NCBI GenBank assembly: GCA_043228905.1
Contig: JBHGNT010000011.1
Span: 3,720,001 to 3,784,000 of the forward strand
Source of the DNA: Azolla caroliniana
Lineage: Eukaryota; Polypodiophyta
Direction of reading: 5' to 3'
DNA length: 64,000 nt
Position numbers and translations under genes: made by a program. Under the pieces are notes generated by a model that was not told the DNA's origin, searched no databases, and saw nothing but the letters and a program-made list of their open reading frames with translations. Within the stretch, counting starts at the first letter, position 1, and each line of letters begins with the position of its first letter. Positions 1 to 10,774 of this stretch are shown here, in pieces.

Positions 1-1353
1 AGAGTCCGATTTTGACGTGACAAAGCCCATCCGACGCAGTTGTTGCGTGATCTTCGCGTTCCAGGCACACGGGGCTTGGTTTAGTCCGTAAAGGGACTTC
101 TTCAGTCGGCATACTGCCAAGGAGTTCGTTCCAGAGTGAAATCCAGGGGGTTGTACCATGTACACCTGTTCCTCAAGGTCACCTTGCAGGAACGCATTCT
201 TTACATCCATCTGATGTAAGTGCCACCCCTTCGCCGCAGCTACTGCTAGCAAAACACGGACGGTCGTCATTTTCGCGACCAGCGCAAATGTCTCATCGTA
301 GTCGATGCCGTGTTTCTGCGCGTAGCCCTTTGCCACTAGCCGAGCCTTGTACCGGTTGACCGAGCCATCGGTGTTGTACTTGACGTTGTACACCCACCTA
401 CACCCGATCGGCTTCACACCCTTCGGTGCGTCAACGCGTTCTCCGCCAATGCGTGCATCTCTTCCTCCATCGTGGCACGCCAATTCGCGTTTTTAGCCGC
501 TTCTGCGTAGCTCTCCGGCTCGCGCACTTCCGCTACACGGGTCATGTATGCATAATGATGCGCCATGTACTCGTTGTATCCGAACCGCAGAACAAGATTC
601 TTCTCGGCCGACGCGGTCTTCATCTTTAAAGACCTGTCACCGGTTCCCTCGGAGTCAGACTCGCGTCGGTCAGACTCGTTCCTATCCGTGCCGGAATCCA
701 ACACCTTCTTCTTCCCTTTCTCTTTGTGTGTAAGCCGTCTCCTCGGCTTCCTCCGCGGGGAATGCACGGCCGAGTCTCCACTACTCGCCGGCTCTTCATC
801 GGACTGGTCGTACCGACTCAGTCGTCCAATCGGTCCACTTAACCGGAGTGAAATTGGACTCTCTTCGCGGGTCTCGATTTCGGGCTCATCCGGAGGCATC
901 TCGGCCTCGCTGATCTCATCGTCAGAGCTCGGATTGGAGTCGAGGTTCGTAGTCGGGGGCAGGTACCAGGACGCGGACTCGTCAAACACAACGTCGCGGC
1001 TCACACGCGCTTGTTTGGTGAGAGGGTTATAGCACTTATAACCCTTCTGCTCGTCCGAGTAACCGACCAAGATGCATTTCTCGGCCTTTGCGTCCAGCTT
1101 CCTCCTTTTCTCCTTCAGTATATGCACATACGCAATGCTACCGAACACCCTCAAGTGTCGCAAGTTCGGCTTCGTTCCGAAATATAGCTCGTGCGCCGAC
1201 ACTTTGTCTCCGATCCGGTTCTGAATGTATACCGCGGTCCTTACCGCCTTGGCCCAGTAGAACTTGGGCAAGCTCTTCTCCTCCAGCATTGCCCGTGCCG
1301 CTTCCACAATCGACCGATTCTTTCTCTCAGCCACGCCGTTCTGCTCCGGCGTG
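1..1353 (-). pseudogene. CopB integrase C-terminal part and start of RT
   Basis: The reading resumes at the integrase motif TPEQNGVAERKNR, which holds the catalytic Glu, then runs through the C-terminal region (HLRVFGSIAYVHI; KCILVGYSDEQKGY) and a long acidic, serine-rich linker. The RT start lies at 413-1; the antisense of about 85-130 corresponds to the LYGLxQAP block and that of about 185-210 to the [10 protein letters not shown] block. Frame is kept to 414, then shifts or stops. The remainder of RT is outside the window. The upstream half lies at 2237-3405, separated by the solo LTR. Confidence 0.85.
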
Positions 1354-1669
1354 TGTCGGGGTAGTTGTGGTTCGTGCGGCGAAGTCGCAGGGACTAAGGT
1401 TAAGGGGAGTTGAAGGAACTTTATTAGGCTTGCGTGCAAATGTTAGGAAGATAAAGGATATGAGGAATAATAGTTTGAAGTAATATGTGTGAGAGAGAGA
1501 CTAGTATAGATAAAAGATAGAGGCAATGTATGATTCAAGACGCAAGATAGAGACAAAGTATGATTTAAGACAAAAAAGTATATGATATGAACATGATGTA
1601 TATTATGAATACAAGATTTTACCAACTTTACAATGTTTGGTAGCAAGATGAACCCTTTCTCTACCGACC

Positions 1670-1729
1670 CTTGATTCGAACTCTTGACTCCAACTTGGAA
1701 ACACGAGCCTTTTCACCAACAAGCTAACT
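1670..1729 (-). other. tRNA-like pol III box pair inside solo LTR, sense
   Basis: On the minus strand TAGCTTGTTGGT (A-box-like, antisense of about 1715-1727) is followed about 35 bases later by GAGTTCGAATC (B-box-like). It lies downstream of the LTR TATA box, in the presumed transcribed part. No complete cloverleaf is evident, so it is not called a tRNA gene. Confidence 0.4.
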
Positions 1730-1981
1730 TGTTTGTTTCTTTGATTATCTTATTTCTCTAACTTTCTCTTGATTCCTTTGTTTTCCCTTTCCCCTCTTTA
1801 TATAAGTGTTGCCATGCATATGGTAATGTATGGGATCATGGCATGCATGCAATGCATGAGTTACATGTAATGCATGATCGCCATTTGGCGCACATGCATT
1901 GCATGTGATGAATGATGGCTATGGATGAAAATAGATATGGGATAAGTATAATGATGAAAATGCATTCTAAAATAACTAACC

Positions 1982-2036
1982 TAGCTTAGTGGTGTATGCT
2001 TGGTGCTTGGTATACAAGGTTGAGGGTTCAAGTCCC
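1982..2036 (+). other. tRNA-like module, first tandem copy
   Basis: TAGCTTAGTGGT (1982-1993) fits a pol III A box and GGGTTCAAGTCCC (2024-2036) a B box, at tRNA-like spacing. It runs opposite to the LTR's own transcription. The following A/T-rich tail ending in tgaagcacat recurs after the second copy, so the repeat unit is about 130 bp. It could be a fossil SINE-like insertion absorbed into the LTR. Confidence 0.5.
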
Positions 2037-2117
2037 TCAATTTTACTTAATACAATATATAGCTTCATTCTTATATCATGAAGCACATTTATTACACACT
2101 TTTACAAATAAATAGCC

Positions 2118-2171
2118 TAGCCTAGTTGTATGTACATTGTACATCGTTTATAAGGATGTGGGTTCAAGTCT
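2118..2171 (+). other. tRNA-like module, second tandem copy
   Basis: TAGCCTAGTTGT (2118-2129) and GGTTCAAGTC (about 2161-2170) repeat the box pair seen at 1982-2036. The tail ends at the LTR terminus (gtgaagcacattcttcacgaca-type end), so this copy forms the U3 edge of the LTR. Confidence 0.45.
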
Positions 2172-2236
2172 CTCAAATATTATTAAATACAACATTTAAG
2201 CTCATTTTTATATCGTGAAGCACATTCTTCACGACA

Positions 2237-3405
2237 GCGTGTATCTACAACTGAATTCGCAGCGAATTCCCATTTGTTGTAGGTAACCGTTGAATTGACC
2301 GGAGAAGTACTCTTTCCCGCCATCTGACCGCAGGCACTTGATCTTTCGTCCCATTTCCGTTTCTACGAACCCATTGAGGTCCCGGAAACAGTCGAAGACT
2401 TCGCTCTTCCTCTCAATGAGGTAGATCCACGTGTGCCGCGTGTGGTCGTCGATGAAGGAGACGAAATATCGGCTCTTGCCAAGACTAACGTTTTGTGTCG
2501 GCCCCCACACATCCGAGTGTATAAGGTCGAGCTTGTTCCGGCTCCGGTTTTGCTCGTTGGGGAAAGGAAGTCGGTGTTGCTTCCCGAGCTGGCAGGCTTC
2601 ACAAATTCGTGCCTTTCGGCCACTAAACTTGGGCAATCCGAATACTACCTGTTTCGATTGCAGATCTTGAAGGCGTTGGTGGTTGACGTGGCCTATCCGC
2701 TTGTGCCACAAGTCGATGTCCGACTCGGCTTTTTGTCCCTTTGCGAACATTGCGGTGCCGCCGTCAGTGGAATCGAGGATGAACATCCTCCCGTCTCTGC
2801 GCCCTTGCGCAATCACACAGCCTTCTTCCTCAATGAGGCACTCGAGGTGTGTAAACCAAACCTCCATCCCTTGGTCGACGATCTGTCCGACCGAGACCAA
2901 GTTCTTCGTGATTGTCGGAACGTGCAGCACGTTCATGAGTTTCCCTTTCTGCCCGACATGGCTAAGGGGAACTTCTCCGACATTTGCGATCGGATGCGGA
3001 GTGTCGTCTCCTGTTGCGACTACTCCAGATTGTATCGGTTTTTCAAGGTACGAGAACCACTTCTTATGGCTCGTCATGTGGTTTGATGCGCCGGAGTCTA
3101 CATACCACACCTCGTCCGATCTCAGGGTGTTCTGTTTCATTGAGTTTTCTTCGTGTCTCGTCACGAAGACAGACCCTTCTCCGGCTCTCCCGGAGTCTTC
3201 GGCGTAGTGTGATCGCTGCCGATTTCACTTGTCGGCATTCTGATGTCGGTGTGCGTGCTTGTAGACGCACCCGCGTGGTTCTCCTCTACCAGGAGCATCG
3301 ACTATAAGTCGAAAAAGGACGGCGTATTCTCCCGGGTACACACAGCCGTTCGGAACGCTCCAAACTTCGACGCCAAACCTCTGAGACAGATCTAGACCAT
3401 CTCGC
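2237..3405 (-). pseudogene. CopB GAG C-terminus, protease and integrase start
   Basis: From 3405 leftward: the GAG end (MVxICLRGLASKF, then LLVEENHA), which continues the reading broken by CopA; a short linker without a recognisable zinc knuckle; aspartic protease VWYVDSGASNHMT; the GAG-pre-integrase zinc motif WHKRIGH with CEACQLGKQH; and integrase catalytic Asp in DLIHSDVWG and RSDGGKEYF. The uninterrupted part starts with Met at 3164 and runs to 2229. The reading stops at the solo LTR and resumes at 1353. The apparent loss of the zinc knuckle compared with CopG suggests CopB was non-autonomous. Confidence 0.85.
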
Positions 3406-4100
3406 TGTTGGGATTACAGTCCCTCCGGATGGGATGGTCGGATATCCGGGAATCGGATGATGAATACCCCGGCTACGGAGCCGGATGATGAAGACCCCGG
3501 TTACGGAACCGGATGATGAAGACCCCGGTTACGGAACCGGATGCTGAAGACCCCGGTTACGGAACCGGATGATGAAGACCCCGGTTACGGAACCGGATGC
3601 TGAAGACCCCGACTACGGAGCCGGATGACGAATGTACCCGGAGAGAGATCCGGATGCGGGGACATATTTGTCAATATGTTTGCCAAGGGCCCTTGAGGCT
3701 ATATTTGTAAATAGCCCGAAAGTCATATGTGTATAAATATGACTTAGGGCAAACAGTTGTTGTGGTTGCTGATTATTTTTCTGTTTTTCCACTCAAGAGG
3801 AGTGAAGAGGGAGCAGCCGAGAGAGAGAGACGAAGAGGTAGACGCCTCTGTGTATTTCCGCCGCCTGTGGCGAGGACAGCGAGCTCAAGGTCGTTGCCTT
3901 GCAGCTCGCCATTGTATATTTCTCTGTGCATAGTTTGGTTTGGAGTCTCGCACTCCCGTGGTTTTTCCCGTATAGGGTTTTCCACTTTAATCCCTGTGTA
4001 TCGCGTCTTTCTCTGTATTTCCTATTTTCTGCTGCATTGATCCGCGATTAATCGGTTGTGGCTGAGTGGTGAAGGTGAATCCAAGCGTTGATTCCCAACA
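3406..4100 (+). repeat. CopA 5' LTR (695 bp)
   Basis: Begins TGTTGGGATT and ends GATTCCCAACA. U3 contains a 28-bp minisatellite (3455-3622). A TATA-like GTATAAATATG lies at about 3730-3740, and a GA-rich tract follows at about 3820-3835. The transcription start is inferred to lie shortly after the TATA element. Confidence 0.93.
3455..3622 (+). repeat. 28-bp minisatellite in CopA 5' LTR, six units
   Basis: Exactly six 28-bp units of the form GGATGATGAAGACC plus CGGTTACGGAACC. Each contains an inverted repeat, CCGGTT-ACGG-AACCGG or a variant. Units 1 and 6 are the most diverged. It lies upstream of the TATA box and is rich in CG sites. The 3' LTR has seven units. Confidence 0.95.
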
Positions 4101-4103
4101 AAC

Positions 4104-4115
4104 TGGTATCAGAGC
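4104..4115 (+). promoter_or_regulatory. CopA primer-binding site
   Basis: TGGTATCAGAGC, three bases after the 5' LTR, is complementary to the 3' end of plant initiator tRNA-Met, the usual copia primer for minus-strand DNA synthesis. Confidence 0.93.
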
Positions 4116-4129
4116 GACTGTTGCAGAAA

Positions 4130-7100
4130 ATGGAAGGCGGCGGCAGCGGGCAGCCGATGATGATGGTGCTGAATGCACAGAATTACGCCGACTGGAAGAT
4201 CAAGATGGAGGATCTTCTGATTGTTCGGGACCTGTACGAACCGATTGACAGGTCGGAAATACCGAAAGGGGTACTTGAGTCGGAGTGGAAGCTCCTGAAC
4301 CGGAAAGCCGTAGCGACGATCCGACAGTATGTCGACGTGAGCGTCCTACAACATGTGGCAAACGACACCAACGCATATGAGATGTGGAAGAAGCTGTCGG
4401 GCCTCTACGAGAGGAAGAATGCGTTGAACCGGACCTCCCTGATGAGGAAGATAGTGAATCTCAAGTACCGGGACGGCGAGAGTATGGTGGAACACGTAAG
4501 CACGTTCATGGGATTCGTGAATCAGCTTGCGGCGATCAAGTTCCCGTTGGAGGATGCAATGCAAGCCATCATCCTGATGTGTACATTGCCGGAAAGCTGG
4601 GAGAACTTGGTGGTGACTCTCAGCACCTCGTGCACCGAAGATAACTTGTCCTTACAAACGGTAAAGACAAGTATTCTGAATGAAGAAGCGCGTCGGAGAG
4701 ATAAGGAACCGGCCTCCGACCCGAAGATGCTGTTTACCGAATCGGATCGGGGAAGACAATGGAACCGGAGTCCGCAAAGACGGGAGAAGTCGGGGACCCG
4801 GTCGCAGTCAAGAGGAAGGCCCACATGCTTCCACTGTGGGAAGCCGGGGCACTTCCGGAAGAATTGTCGGCATTACCGAAAGGACAACGGAGCCGACGAC
4901 ACCGATTCGAAGAAGTCACCGGAGAGGAACGGTGCATACCGGGGAGCCACGGACCGGAGAGGTCCTGATCGGCGAGGGCAGGACCGGAAAGGAACGACGG
5001 CACTAGCGGCAAGTGAAGAAGAGATAATGCTCATTACCGAAGAGAGGGAGCTGAACCTTGCCGGTGTAGAGATGACCTGGGTGGTCGATTCCGGAGCGTC
5101 GTTCCACCTGACCCCGGAGAAGAAATACTTCTCATCCTACACAGCCGGTGAGCACGGCTGTGTCCGGATGGGAAATGAAGGCACATGCCGGATTGCCGGC
5201 ATAGGTGACGTGTGGCTGATGACATCAACCGGATGCAAGATGCTGCTGAAGGATGTTCGACACGTTCCGGAGGTCCGATTGAACCTGATCTCGGCCGGGA
5301 GGCTAGATGATGAAGGCTACACGGGTAGCATCCGGAACGGTGTCATGAAGTTCAGCAAAGGGAGCCTGATAGTGGCTCGGGCCCGGAAAGACAACACACT
5401 GTACCTGATGAATGCCCGGTTATGTCCGGAAGAGCTGAATGTGGCAGCCGACACTGCCGGTGAGCTGTGGCACAAGAGACTGTGCCACATGAGTGAGAAG
5501 GGGATGAAGAGGCTTGCAGAAGACAACCTTATTCCAGTGAAGCATGTGCACCTGGAGAAGTGCACCGACTGTCTGGCCGGTAAGCAAAACCGGACCTCCT
5601 TCCACTCAAGGCCACCGACGAGACGTAGTGCACCATTAGAGTTGGTGCACACTGACGTGTGTCAAGTAGAAACGAAGTCACATGGCGGAGCCCAGTACTT
5701 CGTGACATTCATTGATGACCACAGCCGGAAGCTGTGGACGGCACCGTTGAAGACAAAGGACCAAGTATTGTCCGTCTTCAAGGAACTCCACGCGAGAGTG
5801 GAAAGAGAATTCGGCAAGAAGCTGAAAGCGATACGAGCGGATAACGGAGGGGAATACCGGGGGCAGGTCCAGGAGTACTGTCGCTCGAAGGGAATCTGGC
5901 TCGAGTTTACTGTGCCGAAGACGCCGGAACTGAACGGGCTGGCCGAGAGGATGAACCGGACCATAATGGAGAGGGTTCGGAGTATGCTGGCGCATGCGAA
6001 ATTACCCAAGGGTTTTTGGGCTGAGCCAATGTCGACGGCGACATATGTGATAAACAGATCACCCTCAGTACCTTTGGACGGAGACACGCCGCAGAAAGTG
6101 TGGACCGGTAAGGAAGTGTCCTACCGGCATCTGAAGGTGTTCGGGTGTCTCGCATACGTGCATGTGGCAAAGGACCGGAGAGGAAAGCTAGATCCAAAGA
6201 CCCGGCCATGCATATTCCTCGGTTACGGCGATGACGAGTTCGGCTACTGAGTATGGGACCCGGTCGACAAGAAGATATTCAGGAGTCGAGACATCATCTT
6301 CATGGAGGACAAGACACTCGCCGACTGGGAGTCGGAGAAGAAGGTAAAGAGCTCCAAGTCGACCGGTGAGGATCAACTCTACGAGGAGCAGTCCCGACCG
6401 GCAAGGGACCGGTTAGCACTCGAGGATCCGGCCGAAGACGGTGAAGAAACAGAACCGGCCGAAGAAGATGAAAACGATACCGGAACCGGCCCCGATCCCG
6501 AAATGGATTCGGATGAAGAAGAATCGGAAGAACCGGTTACCGAAGCTCCGGAACGGAGATATCCTCTAAGAGAGAGAAGGGCCCCCCGGAGATTTCCGGA
6601 ACCAGAGCACGTGCTGCTAACCGACGAGGGGGAGCCGGAGAGCTTTGAAGAAGCAAAGCATGACACCCAGAGCCGCAGGTGGTTGAGTGCCATGCAGGAC
6701 GAGATGGATTCCCTGCATGAGAACCACACATATGAACTTGTGGAGTTGCCGAATGGAAAGCGGGCACTTCGAAACAAGTGGGTGTTCAAGCTGAAACCGG
6801 GAGATGCCGGAAACCCCCCGAGATACAAAGCCAGGATCGTGGTGAAGGGGTTTCAGCAGAAGAAGGGCGTCGACTTCGACGAAATATTTTCCCCGGTAGT
6901 GAAGATGACCTCCATCCGGACGGTGCTGAGCATAGCGGCAAGCATGGACCTCGAGGTAGAACAGATGGACGTGAAGACGACATTCCTTCACGGCGACCTC
7001 GAAGAAGAGATCTACATGCAACAACCGGAAGGATTCGAGAAGGAAGGGAAGGAGCACCTGGTATGCCGGTTGAAGAAGAGCCTTTACGGACTGAAGCAGG

Positions 7101-8203
7101 CTCCCCGGCAATGGTACCGGAAGTTCGACTCCTTCATGACCGATGAAGGGTACCACAAAACGCAGTCTGATCACTGCGTGTTTGTGAAGAAGTTCGAAGG
7201 AGGAGACTTTCTAATACTCCTTCTGTACGTGGACGACATGTTGATCGTCGGACGGGACCAGGTCAAGATACGGATGCTGAAGAAGGCTCTTCACCGAACC
7301 TTCTCAATGAAGGACTTGGGTCCGGCGAGGCAAATACTAGGGATGCACATCATCCGGGACCAGAAGAAGAAGCAGTTGTGGCTGTCACAGGAGAAGTACG
7401 TGACGAAGCTGCTTCACCGGTTCAACATGTCGGAGGCAAGACCGGTCGGATCGACCCTCCCGGCAAACTGCAAGCTGTCCAGCAAGCAAAGTCCCAAGAC
7501 AAAGGCTGAAAAGGAGGATATGATGAAAGTGCCGTATGCCTCAGCCGTCGGGAGCTTGATGTACGCCATGGTGTGTACGAGACCGGACATCGGATATGCA
7601 GTCGGAGTGGTGAGCCGGTACATGAGCAATCCCGGCAAAGAGCATTGGAACGCGGCCAAGTGGATACTCCGATACCTGAAGGGCATGGCAAACGTGTGCC
7701 TCCGATTCGGCTCCGGTAAGCCCGAACTCGACGGCTTCACCGATTCGGATATGTCGGCTGATGCAGATACCAGCCGGTCCACATCAGGGTATGTGATGAC
7801 GTATGCAGGGGGAGCCGTTTCGTGGCAGTCGAGGCTGCAGAAGACGGTTGCGTTGTCAACCACGGAGGCGGAGTACATGGCGGCTGTTGAAGCCGGCAAG
7901 GAAATAATATGGATGAAGGACTTCATTAGAGAGCTCGGTATCCGGCAGGAGGAGTACCGACTCTACTGCGACAGTCAGAGTGCCATCCACCTTGCGAAGA
8001 ATGCGGCCTATCACTCCCGGACGAAGCACATCCAGCGTAGATACCACTGGATCCGGGAAAGGATAGAAGACAAGGAGTTCATGCTGACGAAGATCCACAC
8101 GGACGAGAACGGGTCGGATATGCTGACCAAGGTACTCACACCCGACAAGCTGGAAGCATGCCGAAGAAGGATCGGATTGGAAAGACATCCCATGCCGAAG
8201 TGA
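4130..8203 (+). pseudogene. CopA GAG-POL polyprotein, one in-frame stop
   Basis: A single frame of 1358 codons. Domains by residue: GAG (UBN2-type) about 10-200; CCHC zinc knuckle 233-246 (CFHCGKPGHFRKNC); aspartic protease Asp320 in VVDSGASFHL; integrase zinc motif His448, His453, Cys478, Cys481; integrase Asp509, Asp571, Glu606; RT about 870-1110 with YVDD at 1033-1036; RNase H about 1200-1350 (Asp1205). The start ATG follows the primer site and matches CopF; the open frame extends upstream into the LTR but that part is not conserved. Codon 707 (6248-6250) is TGA where CopF has CGA, a C-to-T change at a CG site just after the integrase core. The parts beyond it (6302-8203) are open to the final stop. 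Confidence 0.93.
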
Positions 8204-8213
8204 AGGGGGAGTT

Positions 8214-8936
8214 TGTTGGGATTACGGTCCCTCCGGATGGGATGGTCGGATATCCGGGAATCGGATGATGAATACCCCGGCTACGGAGCCGGATGATGAA
8301 GACCCCGGTTACGGAACCGGATGATGAAGACCCCGGTTACGGAACCGGATGCTGAAGACCCCGGTTACGGAACCGGATGATGAAGACCCCGGTTACGGAA
8401 CCGGATGATGAAGACCCCGGTTACGGAACCGGATGCTGAAGACCCCGACTACGGAGCCGGATGACGAATGTACCCGGAGAGAGATCCGGATGCGGGGACA
8501 TATTTGTCAATATGTTTGCCAAGGGCCCTTGAGGCTATATTTGTAAATAGCCCGAAAGTCATATGTGTATAAATTTGACTTAGGGCAAACAGTTGTTGTT
8601 GTTGCTGATTATTTTTCTGTTTTTCCACTCAAGAGGAGTGAAGAGGGAGCAGCCGAGAGAGAGAGACGAAGAGGTAGACGCCTTTGTGTATTTCCGCCTC
8701 CTGTGGCGAGGACAGCGAGCTCAAGGTCGTTGCCTTGCAGCTCGCCATTGTATATTTCTCTGTGCATAGTTTGGTTTGGAGTCTCGCACTCCCGTGGTTT
8801 TTCCCGTATAGGGTTTTCCACGTTAATCCCTGTGTATCGCGTCTTTCTCTGTATTTCCTATTTTCTGCTGCATTGATCCGCGATTAATCGGTTGTGGCTG
8901 AGTGGTGAAGGTGAATCCAAGCGTTGATTCCCAACA
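8214..8936 (+). repeat. CopA 3' LTR (723 bp)
   Basis: Same sequence as 3406-4100 with about six substitutions and 28 bp longer, owing to one extra minisatellite unit. It is preceded by the purine tract at 8204-8213 (plus-strand primer). One difference is in the TATA region (tataaattt instead of tataaatat). Confidence 0.93.
8263..8458 (+). repeat. 28-bp minisatellite in CopA 3' LTR, seven units
   Basis: Exactly seven 28-bp units in the same register as the six-unit array of the 5' LTR. The LTRs are copied from one template at insertion, so the difference most likely arose afterwards by slippage or unequal exchange. Confidence 0.95.
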
Positions 8937-9377
8937 CTCGCTCTCCTCGACGTTCACCTCTATGGAGGCGAGGGAGTCGCAGATATCCTTGATCTTCGAG
9001 GTATAGTCCGGCACCGACAAGTCGCGTTGTCGTAGGTTGCTCAACTCCTGTCGGAGCTAAAGCTTCCTGGCTGTGGTGCTCGCGGCGAAAATCTTCTTCA
9101 GATTTTCCCACGCACCCTTCGGCGTCTTTGCATCCCGAACATAGCTCAATAGTTGTTCGCCCACACACAACGCGAAGCAGTACAATACCCTACTCGCCGA
9201 TTGCTCCCACGACGGGAAGTCTCTGTGTGTCGATTCGGGTGCCGCGTCATTAGCTCCTTCGACATAACTCCAGTAGCCGTGCCCGAGCAGGTACTGGTGC
9301 ATCTTGTAGGACCAAGACGCGTAGTTGGTTCTGTCGAGCTTCTCTGTTGGAAGCGAGCTCGCCATGCCTCTATCCAT
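8937..9377 (-). pseudogene. CopB GAG N-terminal part
   Basis: Met at 9377 (MDRGMASSLPTEKLDRTNYASW) starts a copia GAG with KMHQYLLGHGYWSY, then SWEQSASRVLYCFALCV and AKTPKGAWENLKKIFA. An in-frame TAG interrupts KL-LRQEL (at about 9058), where CopG has CAG (Gln). GAG continues as LSNLRQRDLSVPDYTSKIKD to the CopA insertion at 8937 and resumes at 3405. Confidence 0.87.
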
Positions 9378-9437
9378 CGTTCTTCTAGTTCTTCTTCGTC
9401 AAGCTGTGTCGGCTGCAGAGAGGTTCTCAACCCTCGC

Positions 9438-9449
9438 GCTCTGATACCA
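9438..9449 (-). promoter_or_regulatory. CopB primer-binding site
   Basis: On the minus strand TGGTATCAGAGC follows the LTR end directly, complementary to initiator tRNA-Met. Confidence 0.88.
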
Positions 9450-9843
9450 TGAAAAAGTAACGTGCGGAAGCAAGTATGAAGACCGAACAGAAGGAAGGAA
9501 ACTCAGGTTCAATGGAGAGCTTAAGCTTAAACGGTATACGCGGGAGAGACAGAGAGAGTGAGAGAGAAGACACAAAGAACTATATTCAACAATAATACTC
9601 AGTCTGTACATAAGACGTGCTCAGTGAGCACTTTTATACAAGTCCTAAAAGGACTGACCGAAGTACTGACAGTACTTCAATGCTCATCAAGAGCTCCTAC
9701 ACTAACTCCCAAATATATTCCTCACGGAATATCTTTCCTAACAGCCTCCCGGTTTATGCACTCGGCCTAACCGATCGGTCCCAACCGATCCGGTCCTCGG
9801 CTTCTTCAGCCGACCAGGCCGATGTTGAGCTTGTCTCTCAACA
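9450..9843 (-). repeat. CopB 5' LTR (394 bp)
   Basis: On the minus strand it begins TGTTGAGAGACAAGC and ends TACTTTTTCA next to the primer site. A TATA-like TATAAAAGTG lies at about 9630-9640 (antisense). The remnant LTR start at 59467 (TGTTGAGGAGCAAGC) is related. The partner LTR is outside the window, so no target duplication can be tested. Confidence 0.85.
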
Positions 9844-9849
9844 CAAAGG

Positions 9850-10757
9850 CTAGCCACATGCAAGGGGAGCGGCCTAAAGAGTGAGCCGAAGCCAGAGCCA
9901 ACCAAACCAAATGAAGGCCAAGACTAAGACATGGGCAAATGTGGTCAAGGGCTCGGAGGATGAGGATGGATCGGAGACATCCAATTCGGATGAGAGCTAG
10001 AATGAATCAGAATCATCCGATTTGATTGTGGAAGATGACTCGGATGAGCCGAATCGCACAAAGGCCAAGGGGGTGAGGCACCTGAAGCCGACGTCGAGAT
10101 GGAGGAGCCGATGGGGCGAGGGGCGGCAATACCATGATAGCGAGGGAGCTGACAATGGCCTTCAATGAAGACAAGCCCATCGTAAGGGTTGAGGTGTGCA
10201 AAACTAGATGAATCAAGGAGTGCCAGATCGAAGGGGTCATGGGACGCAAGGCCGAACTGGACAAGGAGCACAAGCGAGGCGTCGAGACGAACTAGCTGAA
10301 CTAGCTGAACCTGACACGGAGGAACCTCAAGTTGAGCTTGAGGGGGAGGTATAAGAGACAAGCTCTACATGGGCCAAATTGGCTAAAGAAGTTGACTGTC
10401 GAGAGCCGAATCGAATGGACTCTGATTCGGGTGAACCAAGTCGGAAGGATTCCGGTAGGCTGTTGGAGGCCTATAGTCCTGTTATTGAGATATCAAGCTC
10501 AACTTAGTTTAGTTGTTTCATTAACACACATAACTTTGTAGTTACCTCGGTAGAATCTAGTTAGCGTGTTGACCTTAAAGCCTTAAATAGGATTTTGTAC
10601 TTGAGTGGAATACATTGTAGATCCTCCAATCCCATGTTCATTTAATATAGGACTTACAGGTCTGTACGTATATTCTACTCACACATGTGCACCTTTGCAC
10701 ATGAGATGTATATATACCTCATTGTGGGTATTTTTGTATTGGTGATGCTTTCAATAT
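9850..10757 (+). mobile_element. Copia 3'-end remnant with partial LTR
   Basis: Bases 9905-10345 are similar to the antisense of 59470-59880, the region between RNase H and the LTR in the copia at 59441-60397: both share a stretch of the form GGC/T-A-G-ACTA-GACATGGGCAAATGTGGTC with changes. A purine tract (about 10335-10348, gcttgagggggagg) and an LTR-like start (ataagagacaagctc) follow. The LTR-like part includes TATATATACC at about 10710 and ends near 10757. No RNase H remains. The right border is uncertain. Confidence 0.55.
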
Positions 10758-10774
10758 AGTTAACCATCCCCCAT

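Larger units (their letters stand above)
1354..2236 (-). mobile_element. Solo LTR, 883 bp, in CopB integrase
   Basis: The ends are TGTCG and CGACA, and it is flanked on both sides by gcgtg (1349-1353 and 2237-2241), a perfect 5-bp target-site duplication. Minus orientation is inferred from the TATA-like TATATAAAG (antisense of about 1797-1806) and from its likeness to the chromovirus LTR at 60398-60814, which also begins TGTCRTGAAG. No internal coding region, primer site or second LTR is present, so it is a solo LTR, presumably left by LTR-LTR recombination. It contains three tRNA-like A-box/B-box modules. Confidence 0.85.
3406..8936 (+). mobile_element. Complete Ty1/copia element CopA (5.5 kb)
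   Basis: LTRs at 3406-4100 and 8214-8936, primer site 4104-4115, one polyprotein frame 4130-8203 and a purine tract 8204-8213. The flanks carry the same 5 bp, ctcgc (3401-3405 and 8937-8941). It sits inside CopB GAG. The LTRs differ by about six substitutions plus one 28-bp repeat unit, so insertion was recent. CopF (41430-46850) is the same family. It is near-intact: one in-frame stop in integrase is the only coding defect I can see. Confidence 0.95.
1..9843 (-). mobile_element. Ty1/copia element CopB, nested and cut by window edge
   Basis: Reading leftward: LTR (9450-9843), primer site, GAG (9377 down to 8937, then 3405 to about 3170), protease and integrase start (to 2237), integrase end and start of RT (1353 to 1). 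The rest of RT, RNase H and the 3' LTR lie beyond base 1. Two later insertions split it: a solo LTR at 1354-2236 and CopA at 3406-8936. Removing them and one copy of each target duplication rejoins the GAG and integrase reading. GAG resembles CopG rather than CopA. It carries in-frame stops and cannot make a full polyprotein. Confidence 0.88.

Noticed and set aside
2024-2036. A true tRNA gene at the B-box word
   Set aside because: No complete acceptor, D and anticodon arms could be built; only the box pair is tRNA-like, and it is duplicated as part of the LTR.
3455-3622. Regular 28-bp repeats resembling a CRISPR array
   Set aside because: The units are contiguous with no spacers, lie inside an LTR and recur in the 3' LTR; this is a minisatellite in a eukaryotic genome.
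6379-6828. Long antisense frames inside CopA (also 7414-7926 and the matching ones in CopF)
   Set aside because: They are shadows of the GC-rich polyprotein frame and recur wherever the family does.
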